Below, in pieces: positions 14,649 to 22,272 of a stretch of DNA of 53,319 bases. The translations under genes and the position numbers were made by a program. A model generated the notes under the pieces. That model did not search any database and was not told where the DNA came from. It saw nothing but the letters and a program-made list of their open reading frames with translations. The stretch is taken from positions 1 through 53,319 of the forward strand of contig FLQS01000041.1 of assembly GCA_900078375.1 (NCBI GenBank). The letters run 5' to 3'. Each line of letters opens with the position of its first letter. The first letter of the stretch is position 1. This stretch comes from an uncultured Mycobacterium sp. GTDB lineage: Bacteria; Actinomycetota; Actinomycetes; Mycobacteriales; Mycobacteriaceae.

Positions 14649-16619
14649 ATGCGTCAGTGGACGTTGACGGCGCTATTGGGAGTGTGGCTGCTGACGGCGT
14701 CGGCGGTGCTCGCTCTGCACGCCGGGCCGCCGTCGGCGCACGCCGATCCGGATGCCACGCTGGCCGCGAGCGCCGGCGAGTTGACGCTCAGCTGGGTGCA
14801 GCTTGGCCTGCCGCGAGGTATCGAATTTCCCACCACCAACGTCAATCAGGACTTTGCCGTGCCGCTGCCATCCGGTTTCCGGCCAACCCGGTTGCGCGGC
14901 TTCATTCATGCCCCGGTCAACATCGCTGGGGGTTATCTCGAGATCGACGACGACCGGGGCACTTTCCTGGCCGCGGTAAATTTGCCCGCCGCGCAATCGG
15001 CGGATCAAGTCGTGGTGCCCTTCGACGTCGACATCGCCGCCGCCCACACCGGCGACGCGACCGTCGGCCTGTCGTTCACCGTTCGCCGGACCAGTCCGGA
15101 CGCCGGGAATTGCGGACCGGAGCAGACATTGAACGTCAGCGATCTTGCGACCGTCTTCACCGGAGCGGAGCCGGCGCCCAGCTCGATCGCGACATTCTTT
15201 CCCTCGGTTGTTCAGCGGGTCATCCTGTACGCGCCGACCAATGCCGACAGCTCCGAGCAGCAGGCGGTGCTCACACTGGCATCGGCTCTGGCGCGGGTCG
15301 ACCGGCCCCTACCCGTCGTGATCACCGTCGTCGAGCAGCCTCGCGGCGCGACTCCGCCGCCCGCCGGACAACTGACGCGCGCCGTCCTCATCGAACGGGG
15401 GCCGGCCGGCCTCGACATCGTCGGAGCCGGCACACCGGACGTGTTCCTTCGGCTGTCGGGTCGCGACGATCAGCTCAGTGCGCAGGTGTCCATGCTGATC
15501 AACCAGGTACAGGCCTTGGCGCAGGCGCCGCGTGCTCGCGTCGACCAGGCTGGATCACGTACCGCCGGCAGCACCGACACGCTGACATTCGACCAGCTGC
15601 AGATGACCGGCAAGGTTGATGTGCTGCGGACGGGCACCCTGATGGTGGGCGTCGACCGTGCGGCGCTGGCCGGCGGCCGAGTCGACAGCGTCCGGGTGCA
15701 CCTGCTCGCCAACTACACTCCGGTGGCCAAGGAGGACGCGGCGACCGTGATGGTCCGAGCCGGCAACACCGTGGTGTTCACTTCCGCGCTCAATGACAGC
15801 GGCCGGCTGGACGCCACCTTCGATCTGGCCGGCCAGGCACTCGCCGAACGCATCGTCCTCAATTTCGCGGTGACCTACACCCCGCGGATGATCTGCTCGC
15901 CGATCATCGCGCCGATAACCTTCCAGCTTGATCCCCAGTCGACGTTGTCAGCACATCGAGGCGGTCATGCGACGGGTGGATTTCGTTCGCTGCCTTCGGA
16001 ATTCAGCCCCAACTTCTTGGTGGCGCTGGACGGTAGCGGCCCCGGCCAACTCGGGTATGCCACCCGGCTCGCGGTCGATATGGCGCGGGTGACCAGTGCC
16101 GAGTTGGCCCCCCGGGTGGTTGACCTCAAATCAGCTGCGGAGTCGAAGATCGGCGCCTTGATCGTGGCCAACTCGACCACCCTGAAGCAGACGACATTGA
16201 ACCCTCCGGTCAGCGGTGACCAATCCTCGATCAGCGTCGATCTGCCCACGGCGCTGCGGGCGGATTTCGGTTCGGGCGTCGGCTCGATCCAGGCGTTCGC
16301 CGACAGCCCGCGCGACCGGACCGTCGTCCTGATCACCACCACGGCGTCGTGGTCGTTGGTGGACCCGCTGTTCGGTTACATCGAGCAGTTGCCGGACGGC
16401 TGGTCACAGTTGACCGGTGATGTGCTCGCGGCAGGGGCACAGGGCATTCCGGCCGACCTGGCGATTCGCGACAACAGAGTCGCCGCCGCACCCCCGCAGA
16501 GCACCTCGACGACGCCGCCGCTTGGTGTGGTGTTCGGCCTACTCGGCGCCTTCGCCCTCGGTGCTCTGACGACGTGGTTGTGGCTGCGCCGGCGCCGGCA
16601 TGGATCGGCTGAGGCCTGA
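14649..16619 (+). CDS. BcsB-like polysaccharide synthase accessory protein
   Basis: The ATG at 14649 is chosen because a signal peptide follows directly (MRQWTLTALLGVWLLTASAV, then cleavage near SAHADP) and GAGG precedes it. The 656-residue product has a large extracytoplasmic region and a single C-terminal membrane anchor (LGVVFGLLGAFALGALTTWL, then basic LRRRRHG). The order resembles BcsB: a carbohydrate-binding-like domain ending near CGPEQTLNVSDL, then FFPSVVQRVILYAPTNADSS followed by EQQAVLTLASALA, the segment where BcsB enters its flavodoxin-like domain, and a second such pair further on. BcsB guides cellulose through the periplasm. No BcsA-type synthase is in the window. Its stop abuts that of the next, convergent gene. 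Confidence 0.72.
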   Translation: MRQWTLTALLGVWLLTASAVLALHAGPPSAHADPDATLAASAGELTLSWVQLGLPRGIEFPTTNVNQDFAVPLPSGFRPTRLRGFIHAPVNIAGGYLEIDDDRGTFLAAVNLPAAQSADQVVVPFDVDIAAAHTGDATVGLSFTVRRTSPDAGNCGPEQTLNVSDLATVFTGAEPAPSSIATFFPSVVQRVILYAPTNADSSEQQAVLTLASALARVDRPLPVVITVVEQPRGATPPPAGQLTRAVLIERGPAGLDIVGAGTPDVFLRLSGRDDQLSAQVSMLINQVQALAQAPRARVDQAGSRTAGSTDTLTFDQLQMTGKVDVLRTGTLMVGVDRAALAGGRVDSVRVHLLANYTPVAKEDAATVMVRAGNTVVFTSALNDSGRLDATFDLAGQALAERIVLNFAVTYTPRMICSPIIAPITFQLDPQSTLSAHRGGHATGGFRSLPSEFSPNFLVALDGSGPGQLGYATRLAVDMARVTSAELAPRVVDLKSAAESKIGALIVANSTTLKQTTLNPPVSGDQSSISVDLPTALRADFGSGVGSIQAFADSPRDRTVVLITTTASWSLVDPLFGYIEQLPDGWSQLTGDVLAAGAQGIPADLAIRDNRVAAAPPQSTSTTPPLGVVFGLLGAFALGALTTWLWLRRRRHGSAEA

Positions 16620-17123
16620 TCAGGCCGGAACCGCGGTGACCGGCATGACGACGCTGCCGCGGCAGGGTCCCTGAGCGATGTCGGTGTGCCAGGTGCCGCG
16701 CAGGGATCCGTCGGGCTGTGGCGAGTAGAACGCCCACGACGTGGCGGGGCTCCACTGCTTCTGGTAGCCGTCGCCCAGGAAGCAGTCCCACACCCAGTCG
16801 TAGGTGGTGGCCCACTCGGACCCGTTCCACTTGTAGCGGGTCGGCTGCGGGATCGTCGGGTTACCCGGCGCGGGACCGTCGACGACGGTGGCCACGCAGG
16901 CGCCGCCCGAGCACGCGGTCGACAGGGTGAAGATGGCGCCGAAGTCGTTTTCCTTCTGGTGGTTCGCCGCGCTGGTGCCCGCCTTCTGCGAGGCATACGT
17001 GACCATCTGGTAGCGGCCGTTCCAGGCCAGCGGCTGACCGTGCGCCGAAGCGGGGGATAGCAGTCCCGCGGCGCAAATGGTGGCTGTTGCCAGCAGCGCG
17101 ACACCCAGGCGGCCCGATTCCAT
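16620..17123 (-). CDS. Small secreted protein of unknown function
   Basis: A 167-residue protein with a clear signal peptide (MESGRLGVALLATATICAAG, cleavage probably after SPASAHG). The mature part is rich in Trp, Tyr and Gly and has four cysteines (STACSGGAC, VWDCFLG, QGPCRGS), likely forming two disulfides outside the cell. Recognisable segments are YKWNGSEWATTYDWVWDC and PDGSLRGTWHTDI. I recognise this as a type of exported mycobacterial protein whose role I do not know. It is convergent with the BcsB-like gene, with stop codons back to back. Its promoter should lie in the 111-bp gap 17124-17234, where I see nothing distinctive. Confidence 0.82.
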   Translation of the reverse strand: MESGRLGVALLATATICAAGLLSPASAHGQPLAWNGRYQMVTYASQKAGTSAANHQKENDFGAIFTLSTACSGGACVATVVDGPAPGNPTIPQPTRYKWNGSEWATTYDWVWDCFLGDGYQKQWSPATSWAFYSPQPDGSLRGTWHTDIAQGPCRGSVVMPVTAVPA

Positions 17124-17234
17124 GACTCCTCACTGATGACTGGTGGGGCGGTCGTTAGCAATCAATCAGCGTAGCCGTCAGTAAACCTCATCTGTCACAT
17201 CTGCCACACGACGCGCCGGTCCAGATCTCCCTGG

Positions 17235-17780
17235 TCAGGACCGAAGAAGCCCGCTGAGCAGCAATTGTGTGTATGCGGCGAGTGACTGGGCGTCGGTGAT
17301 CTCACCCGCCCGGATCATCTCTTCGAACCGGCTGCGCTCGAACCACTCGAAGTGCATGTCCTGTTCCTCGTGCTCGCGGTCGGGCTCGCCCTCGGTGAGA
17401 TCGGTGGCCAGGAACACCCATCCGCGCTGACTCATGATCCCGGGAGCGACGTCGAGACGGCCGAGCACCACCAGCGAGCCGGCCGTCAGGCCGGTCTCCT
17501 CGCGTAGCTCGCGGGCCGCCAGTTCGGCCGGCTCGATATCGGCCTGGCCTGCAACCGTGCCCATCGGGAATTCCCAGCGCCGCGCACCCATCGGATAGCG
17601 GTACTGCTCCACCAGAGCCACCCGATCGCCGTCCACCGCGATGACCACCGCATAGTCCGGCCGGTCGACGACACCATAGATGCCGGCCGAGCCGTCCGGC
17701 CGTCGAACGCTGTCCTCACGCACGGTCATCCAATGGTTGCGGTACACCTCGCGCGACGAGACCTGGGTGATGGGCTTCAC
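17235..17780 (-). CDS. Nudix hydrolase (ADP-ribose pyrophosphatase type)
   Basis: A 181-residue Nudix protein. The core of the Nudix box is visible as ARELREETGLTAGS (about residues 88-101), which supplies the metal-binding glutamates, preceded by YPMGARRWEFPMGTV. The spacing resembles the ADP-ribose/NDP-sugar pyrophosphatase branch. The start is taken as GTG 17780 (KPITQVSSREVYRNHWM); this leaves a 30-bp divergent spacer to fadD36. It probably hydrolyses ADP-ribose or a similar nucleoside diphosphate compound in the cytoplasm; the exact substrate is not predictable. Confidence 0.88.
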   Translation of the reverse strand: MKPITQVSSREVYRNHWMTVREDSVRRPDGSAGIYGVVDRPDYAVVIAVDGDRVALVEQYRYPMGARRWEFPMGTVAGQADIEPAELAARELREETGLTAGSLVVLGRLDVAPGIMSQRGWVFLATDLTEGEPDREHEEQDMHFEWFERSRFEEMIRAGEITDAQSLAAYTQLLLSGLLRS

Positions 17781-17810
17781 CAGGTCAGTATCTTCGGTAG
17801 CGTCGGCGGC

Positions 17811-19211
17811 GTGTTGCTGGCCTCCCTGAATCCGGCCGCTGTCGCCGCCGGAGCCGATATCGGCGACGCCGTGCGCATCGACGGCGCCGTGCTCTCGCGT
17901 GGTGATCTCGTCGGCGCGGCCACGTCGGTGGCCGAGCGGGTCGGTGGCGCCGGCCGGGTGGCGGTGCTGGCCACCCCCACCGCCACGACGGTGCTGGCCG
18001 TCACCGGCTGCCTGATCGCGGGGGTGCCGTTCGTCCCGGTGCCCGCCGACGTCGGGGTCGCCGAACGCGCGCACATCCTGACCGACTCCGGTGCCCAGGC
18101 CTGGTTGGGCGAGCAGCCCGCCGACCTCGGTGGCCTGCCGCACGTCCCGGTGCGGCTGCACGCCCGGTCGTGGCATCGCTACCCCGAGCCGCCGCCGAAT
18201 GCCACCGCGATGGTGATGTACACCTCCGGCACCACCGGCCTGCCCAAGGGTGTGGTGATCAGTCGGGGGGCGATCGCCGCCGACATCGATGCACTGGCTC
18301 AGGCCTGGCAGTGGAGCCCCGACGACACCCTGGTGCACGGGCTGCCGCTGTTCCACGTCCACGGCCTGATCCTCGGGTTGCTCGGCTCGCTGCGGGTCGG
18401 AAATCGCTTCGTGCACACCGGAAAACCCACCCCGGCCGGTTATGCGGCCGCCGGTGGCAGCTTGTATTTCGCCGTCCCGACGGTGTGGTCGCGGGTGGTG
18501 GCCGACACCGATGCCGCCACCGCGCTGGCGTCGGCGCGGCTGCTGGTGTCGGGCAGTGCGCCGCTGCCGGTTCCGGTGTTCGACCGGCTTGCCGAATTGA
18601 CCGGCCACCCGCCCGTCGAGCGGTACGGCAGCACCGAGTCGCTGATCACGCTGAGCACCCGGGCTGACGGCGAACGCAGGCCGGGATGGGTCGGCCTGCC
18701 GCTGAGCGGGGTGCAGACCCGGCTGGTGCGCGAAGACGGTACGGTCGCCGAGCATGACGGGGAAACCATTGGCAGCCTTCAACTCAAGGCGCCCACGCTC
18801 TTCGACGGCTATCTGAACCGGCCGGACGCCACGGCCGAGTCGTTCGACCCCGACGGGTGGTATCGCACCGGCGACGCCGCCGTCATCGACGACGGCGGCA
18901 TGCATCGCATCGTCGGACGAGAGTCGGTGGACCTGATCAAGTCCGGTGGGTTCCGGGTCGGTGCGGGGGAGGTCGAGACAGTTCTGCTGGGGCATCCCGG
19001 CGTCGACGAGGTCGCCGTTGTGGGGCTGCCCGACGCCGATCTCGGCCAGCGCATCGTCGCGTTCGTGGTCGGCGACGCCGAGCCGGATGAACTGACTGCG
19101 TATGTGGCCGAACAACTTTCGATCCACAAGCGGCCGCGGGAGGTGCGCCTGGTCGGCTCGCTGCCGCGCAACGCAATGGGCAAAGTGATGAAGAAGGAGC
19201 TCATGAAGTGA
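17811..19211 (+). CDS. fadD36: Acyl-CoA synthetase FadD36
   Basis: A 466-residue adenylate-forming enzyme. The start is GTG 17811, giving MLLASLNPAA, which matches the N-terminus of M. tuberculosis Rv1193. The AMP-binding motif is MYTSGTTGLPKGVV, the adenine motif is ERYGSTESLITL, the hinge region is GWYRTGDAAV, and the C-terminal catalytic lysine lies in LPRNAMGKVMKKEL. The enzyme activates a carboxylic acid, probably of short or medium chain given the short N-terminus, to its CoA thioester. It overlaps the next gene by four bases (GTGA) and heads a run with the VOC protein, P450 and BAHD acyltransferase. Confidence 0.92.
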   Translation: MLLASLNPAAVAAGADIGDAVRIDGAVLSRGDLVGAATSVAERVGGAGRVAVLATPTATTVLAVTGCLIAGVPFVPVPADVGVAERAHILTDSGAQAWLGEQPADLGGLPHVPVRLHARSWHRYPEPPPNATAMVMYTSGTTGLPKGVVISRGAIAADIDALAQAWQWSPDDTLVHGLPLFHVHGLILGLLGSLRVGNRFVHTGKPTPAGYAAAGGSLYFAVPTVWSRVVADTDAATALASARLLVSGSAPLPVPVFDRLAELTGHPPVERYGSTESLITLSTRADGERRPGWVGLPLSGVQTRLVREDGTVAEHDGETIGSLQLKAPTLFDGYLNRPDATAESFDPDGWYRTGDAAVIDDGGMHRIVGRESVDLIKSGGFRVGAGEVETVLLGHPGVDEVAVVGLPDADLGQRIVAFVVGDAEPDELTAYVAEQLSIHKRPREVRLVGSLPRNAMGKVMKKELMK

Positions 19212-19567
19212 CGCTGCGGTTCAGTGAGATCTGCATCGACGCCCACGACATTCACGTGCTGTCCTCGTGGTGGTCGACGGTGCTTGGCTGGCCGGCCGAG
19301 CCGACCGAGGACGGCGATGTGGCGCTGCGCGCGCCCGCCGGCGCCGGGCCGGACTGGCTGTTCCTGGCCGTCCCTGACACCAAAATCGTCAAGAACCGCA
19401 TCCACTTTGACTTCACCCCTGACGATCAGCAGGCCGAGGTCGACCGCGTGCTGGCGCTGGGGGCGCACCCCGTCGATATCGGTCAGGGCGAACAGAGCTG
19501 GGCTGTGCTCGCCGACCCGGAGGGCAACGAGTTCTGCATCCTCGCCGCCGATCAGGGATTGCAGTAG
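19208..19567 (+). CDS. VOC-superfamily (glyoxalase/dioxygenase fold) protein
   Basis: A 119-residue protein that begins at GTG 19208 inside the fadD36 stop. The two halves show the paired beta-alpha-beta-beta-beta pattern of the vicinal oxygen chelate fold. Typical segments are LSSWWSTVLGWPAEPTEDGD near the N-terminus, IHFDFTPDDQQAEVDRVLAL in the middle and VLADPEGNEFCIL at the end. The His and Glu in IHFD and GNEFC are candidate metal ligands. Many such actinobacterial proteins have no known substrate. Coupling to fadD36 suggests a linked role, but nothing shows which reaction. Confidence 0.85.
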   Translation: MTLRFSEICIDAHDIHVLSSWWSTVLGWPAEPTEDGDVALRAPAGAGPDWLFLAVPDTKIVKNRIHFDFTPDDQQAEVDRVLALGAHPVDIGQGEQSWAVLADPEGNEFCILAADQGLQ

Positions 19568-19612
19568 CGCACTACCGAGGGAGCTGCGCCGTGCACGGGT
19601 GACGATTCGCCT

Positions 19613-20947
19613 GTGGCCCTTGCCGATCCCTACGAAACACTGACACCGTCGAGGCTGAGCCCGCCGCCAGTGCGCTCACCGAAGCTCGTGCAGGGAGTGG
19701 AATTCGCGGCATTTCGGCGCGCGGCGATGCGCAGCTGGATCAAGCGGTACGGGCGCATCTTCGAAATCAACGTTCCACTCTTTGGCCGATCCGTCGTCGT
19801 CTCCGACCCGGCACTGGTCCGCGCGGTGTGTACCGCGAGTTCCGAACAGCTCGGCAACGTGCAGCCGAATGTCGGCAACTGGTTTGGTCCCGGGTCGGTG
19901 TTCTCCCTCGACGGGTGTCGGCATCGCGATCGGCGCCGGCTATTGGCACCGGCATTTCACGGCCAGAGCGTCAAGGAGCACTCGCGGATCGTCGAGGATG
20001 AGACGCTGCGCGAGAGTGCGAACTGGCCCGACGACACGGAATTTCGGATTCTGGAACCGATGAGCAGCATCACCTTGAACGTGATCCTGCGAACCATCTT
20101 CGGTGTCGCCGCGGCTCATGCCGTCGAACTGGAGAAGCTGCGCGAGATCATCCCGCCGTATCTCAAACGCGGACAGCTCATGGCATTCGTGCCTGCGCCG
20201 CGCGGGTGGGCCCGACGGCACAGTCCATGGGCCAGACTCGACGAGTTCCGCGCGACATTCGACCCGATCGTGCTCGCGCTCGTCGCTGCGGCCGAGGCCG
20301 ATCCGGAGCTGTGCGCACGCACGGACGTGCTGGCAATGCTGGTACGCAGTCGGCACGACGGCGAATCGGGAATGTCGCTGCCGGACCTCTGTGACGAGCT
20401 GTTGACCCTGATCGTCGCCGGCCATGAAACCACGGCCTCAGCACTGAGCTGGGTGTTCGAACGGTTGCGACGTCATCCAGATGTGCTGGCAGAACTGGTC
20501 CGAGAAGCCGATGACGGGGGCAGTGACTTTCGCCGGGCCACCATTGCGGAGGTGCTGCGAAGTCGAACCGTTATCGACGTGGCCGGCCGCCGGGTCACGC
20601 CGCCGGAGTTCGACCTCGGCCCATGGCGCCTTCGGCAGGGGCGCACCGTGCTGGTGCGGATCGCGGACCTGCATGACGATCCGGAAGCGTTCCCGCACCC
20701 GGAACGCTTTGATCCGCAACGCTTTCGCCAGCCCAGGCCGCCGGCCGCGTGGCTGGCGTTCGGTGGCGGTGCGCGGCGTTGTCTCGGCGCGGAGTTCGCG
20801 GTCGCCGAGATGGACATCGTGCTGCGGAGCGTGTTACAGAACTTCCGGATCCACACCGACGCTGTTGCCGACGAGAAGCCATATTTCCGGGGGATCGCCC
20901 ACATCCCGAAACTCGGCGGTCTCGTCGTCGTCAGCCGGCGACGGTAG
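19613..20947 (+). CDS. Cytochrome P450, CYP138-like
   Basis: A 444-residue class I bacterial P450. The I-helix oxygen-binding motif AGHETT is at residues 269-274, the K-helix ExxR is EVLR at 313-316, and the heme loop FGGGARRCLG carries the ligand C390. The PERF-like segment is HPERFDPQRF. The N-terminus (RSPKLVQGVEFAAFRR) and EQLGNVQPNVGNWFGPGSVF closely recall M. tuberculosis CYP138 (Rv0136), so I place it in or near that family. CYP138 substrates are not known to me. Two bases separate its stop from the BAHD acyltransferase start, so the two are probably cotranscribed and may act in sequence: hydroxylation then acylation. Confidence 0.92.
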   Translation: MALADPYETLTPSRLSPPPVRSPKLVQGVEFAAFRRAAMRSWIKRYGRIFEINVPLFGRSVVVSDPALVRAVCTASSEQLGNVQPNVGNWFGPGSVFSLDGCRHRDRRRLLAPAFHGQSVKEHSRIVEDETLRESANWPDDTEFRILEPMSSITLNVILRTIFGVAAAHAVELEKLREIIPPYLKRGQLMAFVPAPRGWARRHSPWARLDEFRATFDPIVLALVAAAEADPELCARTDVLAMLVRSRHDGESGMSLPDLCDELLTLIVAGHETTASALSWVFERLRRHPDVLAELVREADDGGSDFRRATIAEVLRSRTVIDVAGRRVTPPEFDLGPWRLRQGRTVLVRIADLHDDPEAFPHPERFDPQRFRQPRPPAAWLAFGGGARRCLGAEFAVAEMDIVLRSVLQNFRIHTDAVADEKPYFRGIAHIPKLGGLVVVSRRR

Positions 20948-20949
20948 CC

Positions 20950-22272
20950 ATGGTGTCGACTCGACTGATTCGGCCGCTGCGCGCAGAGCGGCTCGATATT
21001 CGGTGCAATGTCGGCGACGCCATCGTCGCGAACCTCGCCACCCACATCGTCTTCTTCTTTGAACGGCCCCTGGACGCAACGGCACTCGCGCAGGCACTCG
21101 CGCGTGCGCTCTCGGCGTATCCGATCTTCGCGGGCCGGATGACCCTCGCCGGGGGCAGGATGGGAATCCGGTGCAGGGGCCAGGGTGTGCCATTCACGTC
21201 GGTGTCATCGGATCGCACACTCACCGAGGCCATCCGTTCGACCGTGGACGACACCGGGATCTGGCTGGTTGACCCGGTCAACGGCGCCGCGGCCCGGTGG
21301 GGATTCGGCCCGGTATGCAAGATACGTGTGACCCGGCTCGCCGACGACGCCACGGCGATCGGCATCTCGTGGCAGCACGCCCTTGGCGACATGCAGACCC
21401 TGATTCACTTCATGAACGCGTGGGTTGCCGCGGCCGACGACAAGCCGCTGGCCGAGCCGCTGATTGTGGAAGACCGCGCTGCCTACCTAGACGGGCAGCT
21501 TCGGCCCGATAGCGCACGAAAGGCCGGGGTACGCTGTCTCGGCCTGGTGGAAACCGCCCGGGCCGCGCTGTACCTGGTGAAGGATTCGCCCAAGCAGCGG
21601 ACGTTGAGTTTCTACTTCGGCGAGGACGAGATCGCCCATATGTGTGATGCCTTCGGACGCAGAATGCGGTTGTCCGCCAACGATGTCGTGTGCGCAGTGA
21701 TGTCCGAGGCACTCATGAAGGCCGATCCCCGGGTGCGTCGTCGCAATCTCGCTGTCGTCGTGAACACCCGCAAACGGTGTGGCCTCGATCCGATGCTGAT
21801 CGGCAATATCATCACGACACTGAATATCGACCTGCACGCCGACGACGCGGCATGTTCGATCGCCGAACGCATTCGCCACAACGTGGACCACTTCGACGAC
21901 GAACACTGCGACATGCGGATCAACCAACAGTTCCTGGACAACGCCGGCGCGTGGCGGGCTGCTCGCTGCGTATCCACCGCTTTCAATCCGGCGCGGTGGA
22001 ATCCGCTCATCACGAACCTCAGCGGCTTCGGCCTGTACCGCATCGAATTCGAAAGGACCGTCCCGTCGTACTGCACGATGGTGATGACACTGCCGGTTGC
22101 GGGCGGCGGTGCACTCATGGAGGGTGCAAATGGTCGTGGACTGGTCTTTCAGATGTCGTTACCGCCAGAAGAATTCGAGTTCATGTCACGTCGTGAGATC
22201 CGCGAGCACGTGCATCGGTTTCGGTGTGCCGACGATGACATCCCCCGATTGCATCGCGAGATTCACGCCTAA
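20950..22272 (+). CDS. BAHD-family (PF02458-like) acyltransferase
   Basis: The 440-residue protein has the two BAHD signatures. The catalytic HxxxD is HALGD (H143, D147), inside ISWQHALGDMQTLIHF. The structural DFGWG-equivalent is SGFGLYRIEF (about 358-367). Between them, VNTRKRCGLDP with IGNIITT matches the VxxRxR and FGN segments of plant and fungal members. BAHD enzymes move an acyl group from CoA to a hydroxyl or amine. Such proteins are uncommon in bacteria. With a P450 directly upstream and an acyl-CoA synthetase further upstream, this could be a modification cassette for a lipid or xenobiotic. Alternative: a divergent condensation-domain acyltransferase such as PapA. Confidence 0.78.
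   Translation: MVSTRLIRPLRAERLDIRCNVGDAIVANLATHIVFFFERPLDATALAQALARALSAYPIFAGRMTLAGGRMGIRCRGQGVPFTSVSSDRTLTEAIRSTVDDTGIWLVDPVNGAAARWGFGPVCKIRVTRLADDATAIGISWQHALGDMQTLIHFMNAWVAAADDKPLAEPLIVEDRAAYLDGQLRPDSARKAGVRCLGLVETARAALYLVKDSPKQRTLSFYFGEDEIAHMCDAFGRRMRLSANDVVCAVMSEALMKADPRVRRRNLAVVVNTRKRCGLDPMLIGNIITTLNIDLHADDAACSIAERIRHNVDHFDDEHCDMRINQQFLDNAGAWRAARCVSTAFNPARWNPLITNLSGFGLYRIEFERTVPSYCTMVMTLPVAGGGALMEGANGRGLVFQMSLPPEEFEFMSRREIREHVHRFRCADDDIPRLHREIHA

Noticed and set aside
6729..16619. Prophage or transposon origin for the polysaccharide island
   Set aside because: No integrase, transposase, tRNA, terminal repeats or att-like duplications were seen, and base composition is close to the neighbours.
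17781..19127. N-terminal extension of the Nudix frame through fadD36
   Set aside because: It is antisense to fadD36 and has no domain character; the Nudix protein starts at 17780.
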